Source: Brassica napus (lineage: Eukaryota > Streptophyta > Magnoliopsida > Brassicales > Brassicaceae). Taken from it: DNA of 64,000 bases. Within the stretch, counting starts at the first letter, position 1; every line of letters starts with the position of its first letter. Of this stretch, positions 37,529-49,663 are shown piece by piece. The notes below the pieces were generated by a model. That model was given only the letters and a program-made list of their open reading frames with translations. It did no database searches and was not told where the DNA came from. The stretch covers positions 32,077,608-32,141,607 of the forward strand of contig NC_063452.1 in assembly GCF_020379485.1 (NCBI RefSeq), given 5' to 3'. Made by a program: the position numbers and the translations under genes.

Positions 37529-38074
37529 AAAACTAAAGATGTTCTGTCGTTCGCCGAGAAAAATATTTCATAAACCTAAACTGATTAGCTCAAAAACCTC
37601 TTAACAGATCTGAGGAACCACCAATACAAATTTATGAATCGGATTTCTGAAACTCATTTCGAATAAAGAAGTCCAACACAAATATAATTTCTCCATTCCT
37701 CCTTTAATTTCCATCACACGATAATATATAAAGCTTCTTAAAGCGAACACCAGCTAATGATGATCACATATATGATGTATCTTATTCTATAACCACTACA
37801 AGAAAACAGCAGTATTCTGACGGACATTCCGACGGAAAATGAAATCCTCGGAATTTCCCAAAATTTGGGTTTCCTCGGAATTTCCTCGGAATATACCGAC
37901 GGAATTCCGAGGAAACATCAATCCGACGGAATATTCCGAGGAAATTCCGAGGAAAAATGTGTTCCTCGGAAAAAACCGATGAATTCCGAGGAAATATTAT
38001 AGGGATTTTACAAAATTCTGAGGAAATTCCGACGAACTAGTGATCGATCGATGCGTTTTTGGACATATACCCAT

Positions 38075-38427
38075 CGATCGATCACATTGTTACGCTTTGG
38101 TCCATCTTCGTGATCGATCGATGCGTTTTTGGACATAAATCCATCGATCGATCCGTTTATAAAAAAACATTCGAGATTTTGAAACCCCAAACACTAGTTC
38201 CTCGGAATTTCCTCGGAATATTCCGAGGAAATTCCGAGGAACACTTGATATCCTCGATCGATCGATGGGATAATCTCATCGATCGATCACATTGTTACGC
38301 TTTGGTCCATCTTAGTGATCGATCGATGCGTTTTTGAACATATATCCATCGATCGATCCGTTTATAAAAAAACATTCGAGATTTTGAAACCCCAAACACT
38401 AGTTCCTCGGAATTTCCTCGGAATATT
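38075..38427. repeat. Direct repeats with CGATCGATCG cores in the CACTA element
   Basis: The blocks 38075-38222 and 38280-38427 are near copies. Each has ATCACATTGTTACGCTTTGG, a CGATCGATCGATGCG word, and a following AAACACTAGTTCCTCGG segment. A partial copy precedes them at 38041. Confidence 0.75.
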
Positions 38428-39399
38428 TCGACGGAATTCCGAGGAAGAAAAGGGTTTCCTCGGAATTCCCTCGGAATATTCCGAGGAAATAAGGGTTTTA
38501 AACCGAAAACAACATTTTGCGGTTTGAATAACACCTATATAACCCTTATTAAGTGTCTTACGTTCATTATGAAGTCAAAAATTTGTTCCTTACCCTATAA
38601 TAAACACTTTTCCGATTGTATGAACGAAATCCCCACAACATAAGAGAAACACTTATACACTTTAATGAACGGTAAAGGGATTACTTACAATTCGTTTTGA
38701 AATTTGTTATTTCATGATTTATGCTCATCTATACAAAGAATCTTCAATGGTATGCATTGCAATTGTATAAGAAATGAAATACGGCAAAAAAAATTGATGT
38801 TTTGAAACCCCAAACACTAGTTCCTCGGTATTTCCTCGGAATATTCCGGGGAAATTCCGAGGAACAATATAAATTAATAGATATACATGCACAGGATATT
38901 CTTTTTCCTCGAATTAATGAAAATATTCCGAGGAAATTCCGACGGATATTTAAGTGGCCGTCGGAATTTCCTCGGAATATTTTCATTTAACCGGGCAAAT
39001 AAGCCGCCAAATATTTCGCGAAAATTGAAATTGAAAATACTGAGGGAATTCTGACGGAAAATATCCGTCGGACCCAAGGTTTTATAAGCTCGAAACGCAT
39101 CTTCTTCCCCATTTCTCTCTTCTTTCTCTCTGGCAATCTCTCTCTCCTTCCAGCGTTCTCCACCTTCTCTCGCGATGATCTCTCTGGCGAATCCTTTCCA
39201 TTCCCTTACAAATCATGTAAGGACCCTATCCCACTCTCTTAGGTCCTATTTGTTAAGTTTTTAAGTAGATTTGATGATTTTAGAAGGTTTTTGATAGATT
39301 TTTGTTAGGGTGATTGGGTAGGATTGTGATTTGTTGTGTAATAGGTTTAGAATTGTGATTTGGTTGTGTTGAATTGATTTAGAAATTTTTTTATAAATT

Positions 39400-40060
39400 G
39401 TTCATTATTTTTGTATTTACAAAACGTTTTTTCTATATAAATTCGATTTTACAAAACATTTTTTGTATATAAATTCTATTTTTGGATTTATAAAAGATGA
39501 TTTCATATTTATAAAAATATTTATATTTATTAAAACTAATTTTGTATTTATAAAACATTTTTTTGATTTATAAACACTATTTTTTTATTTTTGTATTTAC
39601 AAAAACTATTTTTAAATATACAAACCGCTCTTTGTATATAAATTCGATTTTTGGATTTATAAAAGATGATTTCATATTTTAAAATTAATTTTGTATTTAT
39701 AAAATATTTTTTTTGATTTATAAACAGTATTTTATTATTTTTGTATTTATAAAAACTATTTTGTATTTATAAAAAGATGATTTCATATCTATAAAAATAT
39801 TTATATTTATAAAACTAATTTTGTATTTATAAAACATTTTTTGATTTATAAACACTATTTTATTATTTTTTGTATTTATAAAAACTATTTTGTATTTATA
39901 AAAAGATGATTTCATATTTATTAAAACTAATTTTGTATTTATAAAACATTTTTTTATTTAAAAAAACTATTTTATTATTTTTGTATTTTAAATATGTTTT
40001 CTATTTCAATTTTAATTTTATATTTTCGAATTTCAATTTAAAAAAATAAATTTATAATTT
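39400..40060. repeat. AT-rich minisatellite in the CACTA element
   Basis: Irregular tandem units containing TTTGTATTTATAAAA and GATGATTTCATAT repeat roughly every 65-130 bases. It lies between the leader-like sequence and the right subterminal array. Confidence 0.7.
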
Positions 40061-40489
40061 TTTTTTTAATTTTGGAAATATTCCGAGGAAGTTTATCCCT
40101 CGGAATATTCCGACGACATCTTCCTCGGAATATTCCGACGACATCTTCCTCGGAATATTCCGAGGAATTTCCGACGAACTTGTGGTCCTCGGAAATTCCG
40201 AGGAAATAGGGTTTCCTCGGAATTCCGTCGAAAATTTCCGAGGAATTTCCGAGGAAAGATGAATTTCCGAGGAGTTATTTCCGAGGAGTTATTTCCGAGG
40301 ACTTTTTTCGTCGGTATGTCGTCGGAATAGCGTTATTCCGACGACATACCGACGATTTTTTTCCTCAGTATGCCGCTGTTTTCTTGTAGTGAACTATTCA
40401 TTTGTGCATACTGTCAAATATTATGATGAATTTTTGATAAGATCCAACTTTTGATATTAGAGGTGTACGTATAACATATATTGTTTGAT

Positions 40490-43400
40490 ATGGTATCATA
40501 TATGATTTTTTTTTTTTTTTTTTTGACGTCAAAAGACCATTCTATTACTCAAACTTGAGGTGTCTGGGTAACCAAACCGGAATAGAACAACCAACAAAAT
40601 GTAACTCCCTATGAAAAGATCTAGCAGTCTTAGCCAAAAAATCAGCAGTCCGATTGTGCGTCCGTGGAACGTGAGAGATTTTGAATGCTGGGAAGCATAT
40701 CTGTAGCGTTCCTATCCTTTCCAATTCTGTCGAAAAACTTGGCCACGCCTGAGAGTCCTTTACCATTGTAATTAGTTCCTTACAGTCTGTCCCAAAGCTT
40801 TGGCAGTTCGAATATTGTAGCATATTCTCCATCGCCCACCGCAGTGCTTCTACTTCCGAGTGTAAGGCTGATTCGCGTCGGGGAAGGTTCCTTGTTCCCA
40901 TAAGTTGAGTGTTCCCTGAACTATCCATCCATGCCCATCCGCATCCACTAAAGTTAGCAGAAGATGTCCAAGATCCATCTAACAAGCAAATATTTCCCAA
41001 GCGTACGACTTGGGGTTCCTCATTTATATTATCGTGTGCCACAAGTTGTACCACTTCATTAGCATCAAACCAAGCGTGACATTCACTCTCTGCATGTCTA
41101 ACTAGATCCGATGGATCTCTATCTATTCCCCTGAAGAGCTTTTCATTCCTAGCTTTCCAAATGTACCATATTATCCAGGGATATGGGTCCCTATCTTGCT
41201 CTGGCCCAATGATACTATTCTTCCTCCAGAATAGATAATCCATATTTGCGTAGACGCTCGAAAGCGGAAAAATATTTGGGCCTGTCGGAGTAGATGATAG
41301 AGACCACACTTGAAGAGCTGGTGGGCATTCAAAAATTGCATGTGTAACGGTCTCCTCCACTTCTCCACATCTTGGGCAATAATTATCGCACCTCATATTA
41401 CGTCTAACTAAGTTCCTCGTTACTGCCACATGACCAGTTAACAACTGCCATATAAGATGACATATCTTCGTAGGAGCCTTCAATTTCCACGCAAAGGCTT
41501 GGAGCTTTGTAATACTTGGCTCTAAAACATCCCTTTCCTCCGCTACCTTTAATAAATTCTGAGCCACCCAATATCCAGATTTGACTGTGTATTGGCCATT
41601 TCTTGTAAAGTCCCAGCAGAAGGTATCACGACGATGAGCTGAACTTATTGCCAAGCTCCTTATGAATGGTATATCCTCAGGATGAACATAATTCTCCAAT
41701 TGTCCCACATCCCATTCCTTTACTCCCTGATCAATAAGATCGCTTACTCTCATATTAGGATGCATCACAGGCGCTATGGGGACAGCTGGCCTCGCGGGGG
41801 TCGATGGGATCCATGGATCCTCCCATACCTTAACTTCATAGCCTGAATAAACCTTCTGTCTAATGCCCAGTAATAGCAATTTTCTTGCAGCATAAATGCT
41901 AGTCCACACATAGGATGGGCTGGTCACATCGTTTGCTCTCAAGGGAGAACTCAATCTATAATATCTTCCCCGTAAAACTCGAGCGACAAGAGAATCAGGG
42001 AACTGTACTAGTCTCCATAGTTGTTTAGCCAGAAACGCCAGATTGAACTCATGAATCATTCGGAAGCCAATTCCACCCTCCTCTCTTGGTAGACACACTT
42101 TTTCCCATTTTGCCCAGTGTATACCTCTCTTTGGTGGGTTTGAGCTCCACCAGAATTGGGCGATGGCATTGGCTAAATTTTCGCATATCTCCAATGGGAG
42201 CAGGAAAGTCGACATGACGTATGTCGGGAGAGCAAGCAGGATGGATTTAATCAACACTTCCTTTCCACCTTTTGAGAGCCATCTACCTGTCCATCCATTC
42301 ACTCTATGCATCAGCTTATCTTTCAGGAATGCAAAAAGTTTGCATTTAGATCCGCTTATGTCTTCGGGGATGCCCAAGTATGTTCCCATTCCACCTTCAT
42401 TTTGTATCCCAAGTGCATCTTTGATCTCTTGTCTAGTGGTTGCATTAATCCGCTTACCGAAGTGTAAGGACGATTTATCAAAGTTGATACATTGACCAGA
42501 TGCTTTGCCATATCTTCTGACTACTTTCATTACTTCTTCACATTCACGGGGCTCCGCCTTACAGAAGAAAAGGCTATCATCAGCAAAGAGAATGTGTGAT
42601 ACCGACGGACACGTGCGTGTAACACGCATCCCTATTATCTTCCCTTGTATCTCTGCATGATTAAGAAGGCTAGCGAGCGCTTCCGTGCATAGAATAAAAA
42701 TGAAAGGAGACAAAGGATCTCCTTGGCGTAATCCTCTACCTGGAGTAATATTCCCTCTTGGCTCTCCATTCATGAGAACTTTATATTTCACCGATGTAAT
42801 GCATCGCATGACCCAGCTGATCCAAGTCCCTGAGAATCCCATCTTACGCAGGACAGCTTCAATAAAGGACCACTCCATCCTATCATATGCTTTGCTCATG
42901 TCTTTCTTGATGGCCATCCTTTTATTCCGCCCACTTGGCTTTGTTCGCAATGCATGGAACATTTCCTGAGCGATCATAACATTATCTAAAATCTGTCTCC
43001 CAACAACAAAGGCTGACTGGGTTTCCGATATCAAGCCTGGTAGTACCTTTTTTAACCTCTGGCATAAGACCTTAGAGATTATCTTGTAGCTGACATTGCA
43101 CAGACTAATGGGCCTAAACTGAGCCATTGCATTTGGCTTTGTTACCTTCGGGATAAGACATATATTTGTATCATTCAGTCCACTCGCCATTACCCCCTCA
43201 AAAAGGAATTTATTAACCATAAGAGTTAAATCCTCTTTTACTATATCCCAGAATTTCTGGTAAAAAAACGCAGTCATCCCATCTGGTCCTGGGGCCTTCT
43301 CTGGATGCATGGCAAAAAGCGCTAATTTGACTTCCCATTCAGAGACCGGGGCTGTAAGGTTGGTATTCATATTACCAGTGATCGTTGTTGGAACTTGAGC

Positions 43401-44681
43401 TAACGCCTCCTCAATTTCCTCTGGATTCGACGATTCAAAAATTTGCCTAAAATAACTAGTAGCAATGGCTACTAGTCCTTCTTCATCCTCAACAATATTT
43501 CCATTCTCATCTAGGAGCTGTGTGATCTTATTCCTTGCTCTTCTTTGCTTCGTCAAGGCATGGAAAAATTTTGTATTTCTATCTCCTTCTCTCAACCAAA
43601 ACACCCGACTCTTCTGCTTCCAGAACATCTCTTCTGCTTTAAGGGCATATGAGAGTTCTTTTAGGGCTGCTGCAATTTCCTCAGTTGTGGCATTATCATC
43701 TGCATACAATCCTTCTACCTTTTCTTTAAGCTCCTCCACTAATTTTGCCGAATTGACATTATTTTGCCTTCGCCATTCACACAAGGCTCTCCTGCAGCTG
43801 GAGATATGTTCTATGATAGACGCATTGGGAGGAAGATCAGGAGATTTCCATCCCTCAAGGATAACTTGCCTTAGCTCTTCATTATCCAACCATCTTTTGT
43901 CAAACTTAAAATTTTTGGATCTTCTCGTTGGCTTTATGAGTATATCTGCAAGAATCGGACGATGATCCGATCCCCATAGCCTCATGTACTTTACAGCCGA
44001 GTGGGGAAACTTCTCATGCCAGTCTACATTTCCTACAGCTCTGTCTAAAAGATATCGGACTGTTGATCCTCCTGCCCTCTTCCCCACCCAAGAAAGCATA
44101 TCACATGTGAAAGGAAATTCTAGCATACCACAATCATTAAGCATCTGCTTAAAAGGCAGAAAAGAACTAGCAGGACGTTGTCTTCCTCCTGCTTTCTCAT
44201 CATGACATGTTATTTCATTAAAATCTCCTATCATGAACCAAGGTCCATTTCTTGTTGTTGAGAAACGCGTAAGACGTTCCCAAACTTGATCTCTTCTTTC
44301 TAATACAGGGTCTCCATAAACAAACGTCATATAGACTTTTATTCCATCAATGACTGCCTCAATGTCAATCATACGATTATTTGAAAATAAAACATTAACT
44401 TGAAATTCATCCATAAAAAATAAAGCTAAACCTCCGCTGAGTCCAAGTGGCTCAACAGTAAACAAATGATCAAATCCTAAGTCGATCTGAATGTTTTGCA
44501 ACAGCCGCCTTTTATTCTTCGTCTCAGAAAGGAACACAAGTCCTGGGCGATGCTTCTGACACATCTCCGTAAGGCGTCGAACTGTGAGGTCGTTCCCAAT
44601 CCCTCGACAGTTCCAACTGAGTGTCTTCATGGATGATGCCTGGAGGTGTTTTTGGACCCCTTCATGGTATCATATATGATT
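40490..44681 (-). mobile_element. L1-type LINE with perfect 18-bp target duplication
   Basis: The insertion occupies 40508-44663. ATGGTATCATATATGATT is present on both sides (40490-40507 and 44664-44681) without a mismatch. A T-run of about 20 at 40508-40524 is the poly-A tail of a minus-strand copy. Only 33 bp precede the ORF2 start at the 5' end, so the copy is truncated just upstream of ORF2 and has no ORF1. Confidence 0.92.
40545..44630 (-). CDS. LINE ORF2: endonuclease, reverse transcriptase, RNase H
   Basis: A single open frame of 1361 residues. An endonuclease/exonuclease/phosphatase domain occupies about 1-230, with SWNCRG, Glu36, GDFNEI (Asp136, Asn138) and SDHRP (Asp222, His223). 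Reverse transcriptase spans about 480-750 with Asp577 and the FADD motif at 682-685. A zinc-binding region at about 1025-1109 has CPRC. The RNase H domain at about 1216-1335 keeps Asp1218, Glu1259, Asp1282 and Asp1330. All catalytic residues I can place are present. This protein nicks target DNA and copies RNA into it. Whether it is transcribed is unknown, as almost no 5' UTR remains. Confidence 0.93.
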   Translation of the reverse strand: MKTLSWNCRGIGNDLTVRRLTEMCQKHRPGLVFLSETKNKRRLLQNIQIDLGFDHLFTVEPLGLSGGLALFFMDEFQVNVLFSNNRMIDIEAVIDGIKVYMTFVYGDPVLERRDQVWERLTRFSTTRNGPWFMIGDFNEITCHDEKAGGRQRPASSFLPFKQMLNDCGMLEFPFTCDMLSWVGKRAGGSTVRYLLDRAVGNVDWHEKFPHSAVKYMRLWGSDHRPILADILIKPTRRSKNFKFDKRWLDNEELRQVILEGWKSPDLPPNASIIEHISSCRRALCEWRRQNNVNSAKLVEELKEKVEGLYADDNATTEEIAAALKELSYALKAEEMFWKQKSRVFWLREGDRNTKFFHALTKQRRARNKITQLLDENGNIVEDEEGLVAIATSYFRQIFESSNPEEIEEALAQVPTTITGNMNTNLTAPVSEWEVKLALFAMHPEKAPGPDGMTAFFYQKFWDIVKEDLTLMVNKFLFEGVMASGLNDTNICLIPKVTKPNAMAQFRPISLCNVSYKIISKVLCQRLKKVLPGLISETQSAFVVGRQILDNVMIAQEMFHALRTKPSGRNKRMAIKKDMSKAYDRMEWSFIEAVLRKMGFSGTWISWVMRCITSVKYKVLMNGEPRGNITPGRGLRQGDPLSPFIFILCTEALASLLNHAEIQGKIIGMRVTRTCPSVSHILFADDSLFFCKAEPRECEEVMKVVRRYGKASGQCINFDKSSLHFGKRINATTRQEIKDALGIQNEGGMGTYLGIPEDISGSKCKLFAFLKDKLMHRVNGWTGRWLSKGGKEVLIKSILLALPTYVMSTFLLPLEICENLANAIAQFWWSSNPPKRGIHWAKWEKVCLPREEGGIGFRMIHEFNLAFLAKQLWRLVQFPDSLVARVLRGRYYRLSSPLRANDVTSPSYVWTSIYAARKLLLLGIRQKVYSGYEVKVWEDPWIPSTPARPAVPIAPVMHPNMRVSDLIDQGVKEWDVGQLENYVHPEDIPFIRSLAISSAHRRDTFCWDFTRNGQYTVKSGYWVAQNLLKVAEERDVLEPSITKLQAFAWKLKAPTKICHLIWQLLTGHVAVTRNLVRRNMRCDNYCPRCGEVEETVTHAIFECPPALQVWSLSSTPTGPNIFPLSSVYANMDYLFWRKNSIIGPEQDRDPYPWIIWYIWKARNEKLFRGIDRDPSDLVRHAESECHAWFDANEVVQLVAHDNINEEPQVVRLGNICLLDGSWTSSANFSGCGWAWMDSSGNTQLMGTRNLPRRESALHSEVEALRWAMENMLQYSNCQSFGTDCKELITMVKDSQAWPSFSTELERIGTLQICFPAFKISHVPRTHNRTADFLAKTARSFHRELHFVGCSIPVWLPRHLKFE

Positions 44682-44785
44682 TAATGTGGTATTATATATG
44701 AGTTTACATTTGGAATTATATATGAGTGTTAATATACTCAGGTAACCTTGAGTTATGTTTTTTGTAGGGGATATTAAAATATGAA

Positions 44786-45891
44786 CTAGAGTTTGATCCG
44801 TGCATCTGCACGAGTATTTATTTCGATAAAATAAACATATAGAATTATTCATAGCACAAGAATGTAACGGTTACACAGATATGCATCCATATGGATGTTT
44901 GTTTTCGATTTGTAGTATCCAACACTTATGGATCGATAATTTTTAATTTTCTGTAATTTGTTGGTTATTCATACTGTGGTTGGATACTAAACTAATAAAA
45001 ATGATATAACATATTTCTATTATATTTTAATTACATTAACCATTTTTGATGTATTTATTTATATATTAAAATATCTGTTATTATGTTTATGTATATTAAT
45101 AAATATATCTTTCCAAAATAAAATATTTTAGGTCAAATAAGATTCACTTCTGTTTTAACAAAATAAATAGATGTCTTTAAGTTTTTGTTATCCAAATAAA
45201 TTTTCTTGTATGTTTATTTTTTAGGTATTAAATTAAATTATTGTATTTTTATAATTCAGATATATATGTGTGAATGATATTAATCATCAAATTATTTACA
45301 TATATTGGAAAAAAACTTTATATGTTTAAATGAAACAATTATAATTTATATTTTTATATGAAATGGAATAGTAATATAAATGAATATATAATATTTAAAA
45401 TTTGTATGTTACATTTTAAATAAATATGTTTAATTTTATTGTAAACATTGATTAGAGAATAGTCTGGTTAGAGAATAATGGTAAGTTTGGTTTGAGAATA
45501 ATTTAACAAAATAAATGATTAAGTTATTATTTGTTCACACGAACAAATGTCGTTGAATTATATGTTTGGATATGTAGCTTTTCACCAATTGAAACTAAGA
45601 TAAAAAAATTTTTTTAGTAAAACATATTAACTCGAACTTTTAACCATATGCAAAACCATGTTCTTTTATATTTTTTATTTTTATAATTGATACAAAATTA
45701 ATGTTGATTAACTAATAAATAAAAATATGAACTATTGTTATGGTAATATAATTAATGATGTGATGTATTGTTATGTTAATATAATTAATGAAATTGTTAA
45801 ACTGAGTGAAAAAATAGAATGATAATTGATGTAATAACTTGTTAAAAGAAGACTAAATTTTATTTTGTACTTCAGTTTTAATAGCATAGAT
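44786..45891 (-). mobile_element. Complete small non-autonomous Helitron
   Basis: On the minus strand it begins A|TCTATGCTATTAAAACTGAAG at 45891. It ends with a hairpin (CTCGTGC, AGAT loop, GCACGG) and then CTAG at 44789-44786 followed by a host T. The interior is AT-rich with no coding sequence. Confidence 0.75.
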
Positions 45892-46653
45892 TTGAACTTA
45901 TAATGTTATCCTTAAAAATGTTTGTCTATTTATCTATCCTTAATATAAGTGTAATGCATATAATTAATACAACTTTTATTTCCAACATATTTTTAAGAAA
46001 ACACCTATGGTATATTAGTTGACATACTTTGTGTACACGGAAATCCTTTAAACTCGGCTAATATTAGTGCATAATTTGTTTATGTCAATATATTTTAGTT
46101 AGTGTAATTGACAATCTATATCTTCGTGTTAATTCCATAAATCTTTGTAATTAATTTTGGTGATGTAGCCTACATTTTATTTAGGAGTGGAATTACTGGC
46201 TTATTCATATATTCATTCCAAACAAAAAGAAAAATAATTTTGCACCAGCTTCCCCATCTTATCTTCACGGCGCTGCAGTGAAGGTGAGAACACTCTCTGG
46301 AGTGCCACTTTTTGACATATAAACAAGATGAATGATTAAACACACACGGTTTTGTTCTACCCCCCAAAATAAGAGGAAGGTCAATTTTTTGTTTTTTTTA
46401 TTCTTAGTATCACCAAGAGATATCCACACTTTTGTAAAATATCTGGCTAGCCACGTTTGGATACATTGCGGTGAACGCCCCTGCTGCTTTGTTTTTTTTT
46501 GGGATGGTTTGGAAATGAAGCAACTTGTGAATTTGTTACATCAATACAACAAAACTATGCTCTATTCTTTTGGCCGCATCAATGGTTTTACTTTATAGTT
46601 TAAAATATGTGAATAATAAGCAAAAATATTTGTAAACCATGTTTACCCGGTGC
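45892..46653. other. Non-coding spacer
   Basis: No supported feature. Short open frames at 46170-46598 have no recognisable domain. Confidence 0.4.
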
Positions 46654-49600
46654 AAGTGCGATATACCATGGATTTTACCACTTTTATGTCATGGTATATG
46701 ATTATTTTAGAGTCTATTATATGGGGTTTGGAGTATGTTTTAGAGTATTTTCAGGTTCAGGTACGTTTTGAAGAACTTTGGTGATTTTGGAGTCTTTTGA
46801 GGTGTAAAACCGCACAGATGCGTCAGATGTTTAGCTATGGATAGAGATATTCCCACGGTGCCATTGATCCCATCTTTTGTCACAAGATAGAGCTTTTGAT
46901 TAGTGTGTTTAAGAATACACCAATTAACCTAATGTGCCAACAATACCACAATCGAATGGTATGTCATTGTAGCATTTTAGAATCGAATCTACAAGGAACT
47001 AATGATCTTTAACACCAATAATACACAAACTTTCCTAATCTAAGCAAACAAGAAGATGGATCGTTTATAATAAGCTAATATCCTAGAAATATAAACAAGG
47101 TGATCTCAAATCCAATCAAGAAATAAGTGCAAGAATTCAATCAAATACTAAGGATGGATCCATAGGCAATGATAATTGATATAAGGTGATGAAGATTCAA
47201 TCTAGGATGTTCAAGCAAAACAATCAACAAGTCTATAAGTCTAGATCTCATTCAATATAGATTAATCCACTGTTGTGGTAAAAATCCCTATGCTAATCAT
47301 GAATTAAACATCAACTGTCGTTGGCTAACGCAATCAAGCATGCATGAATCACAAGTCTACTAACCACTAAACATCTCGGACATCAACTGTCGTTGGCCAA
47401 ATATGTAAAGGACAATACTAAGTTCATTCAAGCATTTTAACAAACACCTTTCGGGCGTAAAATAGCTTAAGATCTAGATGAGAGTGATCAAGTCTAATCT
47501 AGCATTAAGAACACTTAGCAAGCATAGAACATTGTTAATCAAGCAATAACCATCCTAATTATCCACTTAATCACCCTAATCTATCTAACCCATGAATCAC
47601 AAGGTCACTACTCACTAATCTCCATGAGAAACTTTAAACCCATGTAAGGATCAAGGGTAATCATGTTAATGAGCAAGAGAAACATAAATATAAGATGAAG
47701 TACTTCCTAAGATTATCAAAAGATTCAAACTTTTACAACTTTAGACAAAGTTTTCAACCAAAAGAGACACTTTCTAGCCTTCAACCTAACATCCTAAGAT
47801 AAACATAGCAAATAGCATGAGCCACTCTCTTATTTCACTCTAGCTTCTCAAGGCATATCAACACTCTTATGCCTCTACACAAGTTGCAATGCTCATTAAT
47901 CAACAAGTCTTTCAATCAACTCTCACATTCAGTTAATCAAGCATACAAGGTGAGTTCTTGCAAATGGGCACATGATCTCAATCATTTGGCTTGGTGAGTG
48001 AAAATGGTCAAATGTGAAGCAAGGGTTTCAAATGCATCTTTTATGGTGACTCACACTCAAGAATAGGAACAAGAACATTATGCAAAATTTATCTAAGAAA
48101 AGGAGCAATTCATGTATACAATGATTTGTTCTCATCATTCTACCATTTTCCTAAAGGATCACAAGTTCTACCCTTCTTTTTCATCATCCCAAAATCCAAA
48201 GATACACTACACCCACTTTCATCTCTCACCCAATGAACACTCTTTCAATTTTATTTTTTATTTTTGATTCAATCAACTAGGAATTTTTGTCTTATCTTTT
48301 TTTTTTTAACTAAGCTCTTCTTTCCTTTGATTTTTTCCCACTCTTTTCATATATATATTTTTTTGATTCTCAAGGGGTTTCTATTTCATAGACTCTAGAG
48401 CTTTTCACTTTCTATTTTTTTTAATCCCTAGTGATTCTCTTTCTTTTCTCACTCTTTTTGTTCATTTCTTTTCATTTTTCACTCACATCCCAAACCCAAA
48501 ATCAAAAGAATTTAAGCTCACAAACCCAACAACTATCCTAGAGGCTAGCCTAATTAATGTCCTAATGCTAGCCAAAGATGAGAACAATCCATTGTCGCTC
48601 CTAATTCTTTCAAGATTTTGCACATGACATGCTATCAACAAAAGGCCGCACTCAAGCAAATTAATATGATGAGGGTTCATGGGTATGGAAGTGTCATTTG
48701 GGTTAACAAAGATTGGTACAAAGAGAGAAAGATAACCCAAATGTGTATAATATCCATGATCAAGTATGCAAATGCCCGTATGCAAGAGATATTAAGTTCA
48801 TTAAGTTCATTAAGCCTTAGTTCATTTGGAGTTGGTTTCAAGAACAATGTCAATCATCAATCAAACAATAAGTTTCAAGAAGAGTTTTCAGGGCTCGAAG
48901 CTTACAAGCTTTTTCAAGAGATGCTTAAGCTACTTGATATGTTTAGCAAGGATGTCAAATTGAGTTCTAGACATGTGTTCTTTATAAGGTTTCTCCCAAT
49001 GCATGAATGCAATCTAAATGCTTCTAGACTCAATCCTAAAGATGCAAATGATGCAACTAAATGCTTCTTTTGTGATTTTCAAATTTTTCAAATTTTTTTT
49101 TATATGCAAATAAGTATGCAGTGCAATGCACGAGACTCATGACAAGTAAACAAAACAGAAAATGATGTGAGATAGTAGACTCTCCCCCCAAACTTACTTC
49201 ACACAAGGGACTGTGTGAGAGTAAGCTCAAAGAAGAGATCTAAGGGAAAGAGATAAACATGATAACTAAATATTTACAAGGTTTGAGCGACACTTACTTG
49301 GACTTATTGGCTGAATTGGGTGGTAGAGGACCGTTGGCCTCGGATTTGTTTCACCGGTAAACATGGGCTGAAGCGGAGAAATGAGGGCAGTGTCTAGAGT
49401 CACAATGCTTGGCTGCCTTTCTTCTCTTATCTAGCCTTAGACCCAACCTAAAAAACCTCAACTATACTTATTAAACAACTTAAACGTAAAGAAATATATA
49501 CAATTGATAAACATGGGACTTCCTCCCAAGTGAGCTTATCTTAAGTCTCTAGCTTGACTTTGTGTGCTTGCTGATCATAAGTATCAAAAGGTTGAGCCAA

Positions 49601-49663
49601 TGCACCTTTGGTCCTTCTCCTACAAGAACAAGAATCAAAGTGTGCAAAGGAGCACACTACTGT

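Larger units (their letters stand above)
37794..40391. mobile_element. Complete non-autonomous CACTA element
   Basis: Ends are CACTACAAGAAAACAGC at 37794 and its complement finishing at 40391, flanked by the 3-bp duplication AAC (37791-37793 and 40392-40394). Both subterminal regions are packed with TTCCTCGGAATATTCCGAGG-type motifs, the binding-site arrays of CACTA transposons. No transposase domain is present. A pyrimidine-rich leader and an ATGATCTCTCTGG start with a downstream GTAAGG donor (39110-39220) look like the 5' end of a lost transposase gene. It also contains 205-bp-spaced direct repeats and an AT-rich minisatellite. Confidence 0.88.

Noticed and set aside
42163..44205. Plus-strand open frames of 73-166 residues
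   Set aside because: Shadows of the long LINE ORF2 on the opposite strand.
48618..49142. Open frame of 174 residues on the plus strand
   Set aside because: It lies inside the LTR-type region of element III, antisense to it, with low-complexity composition and no domain.
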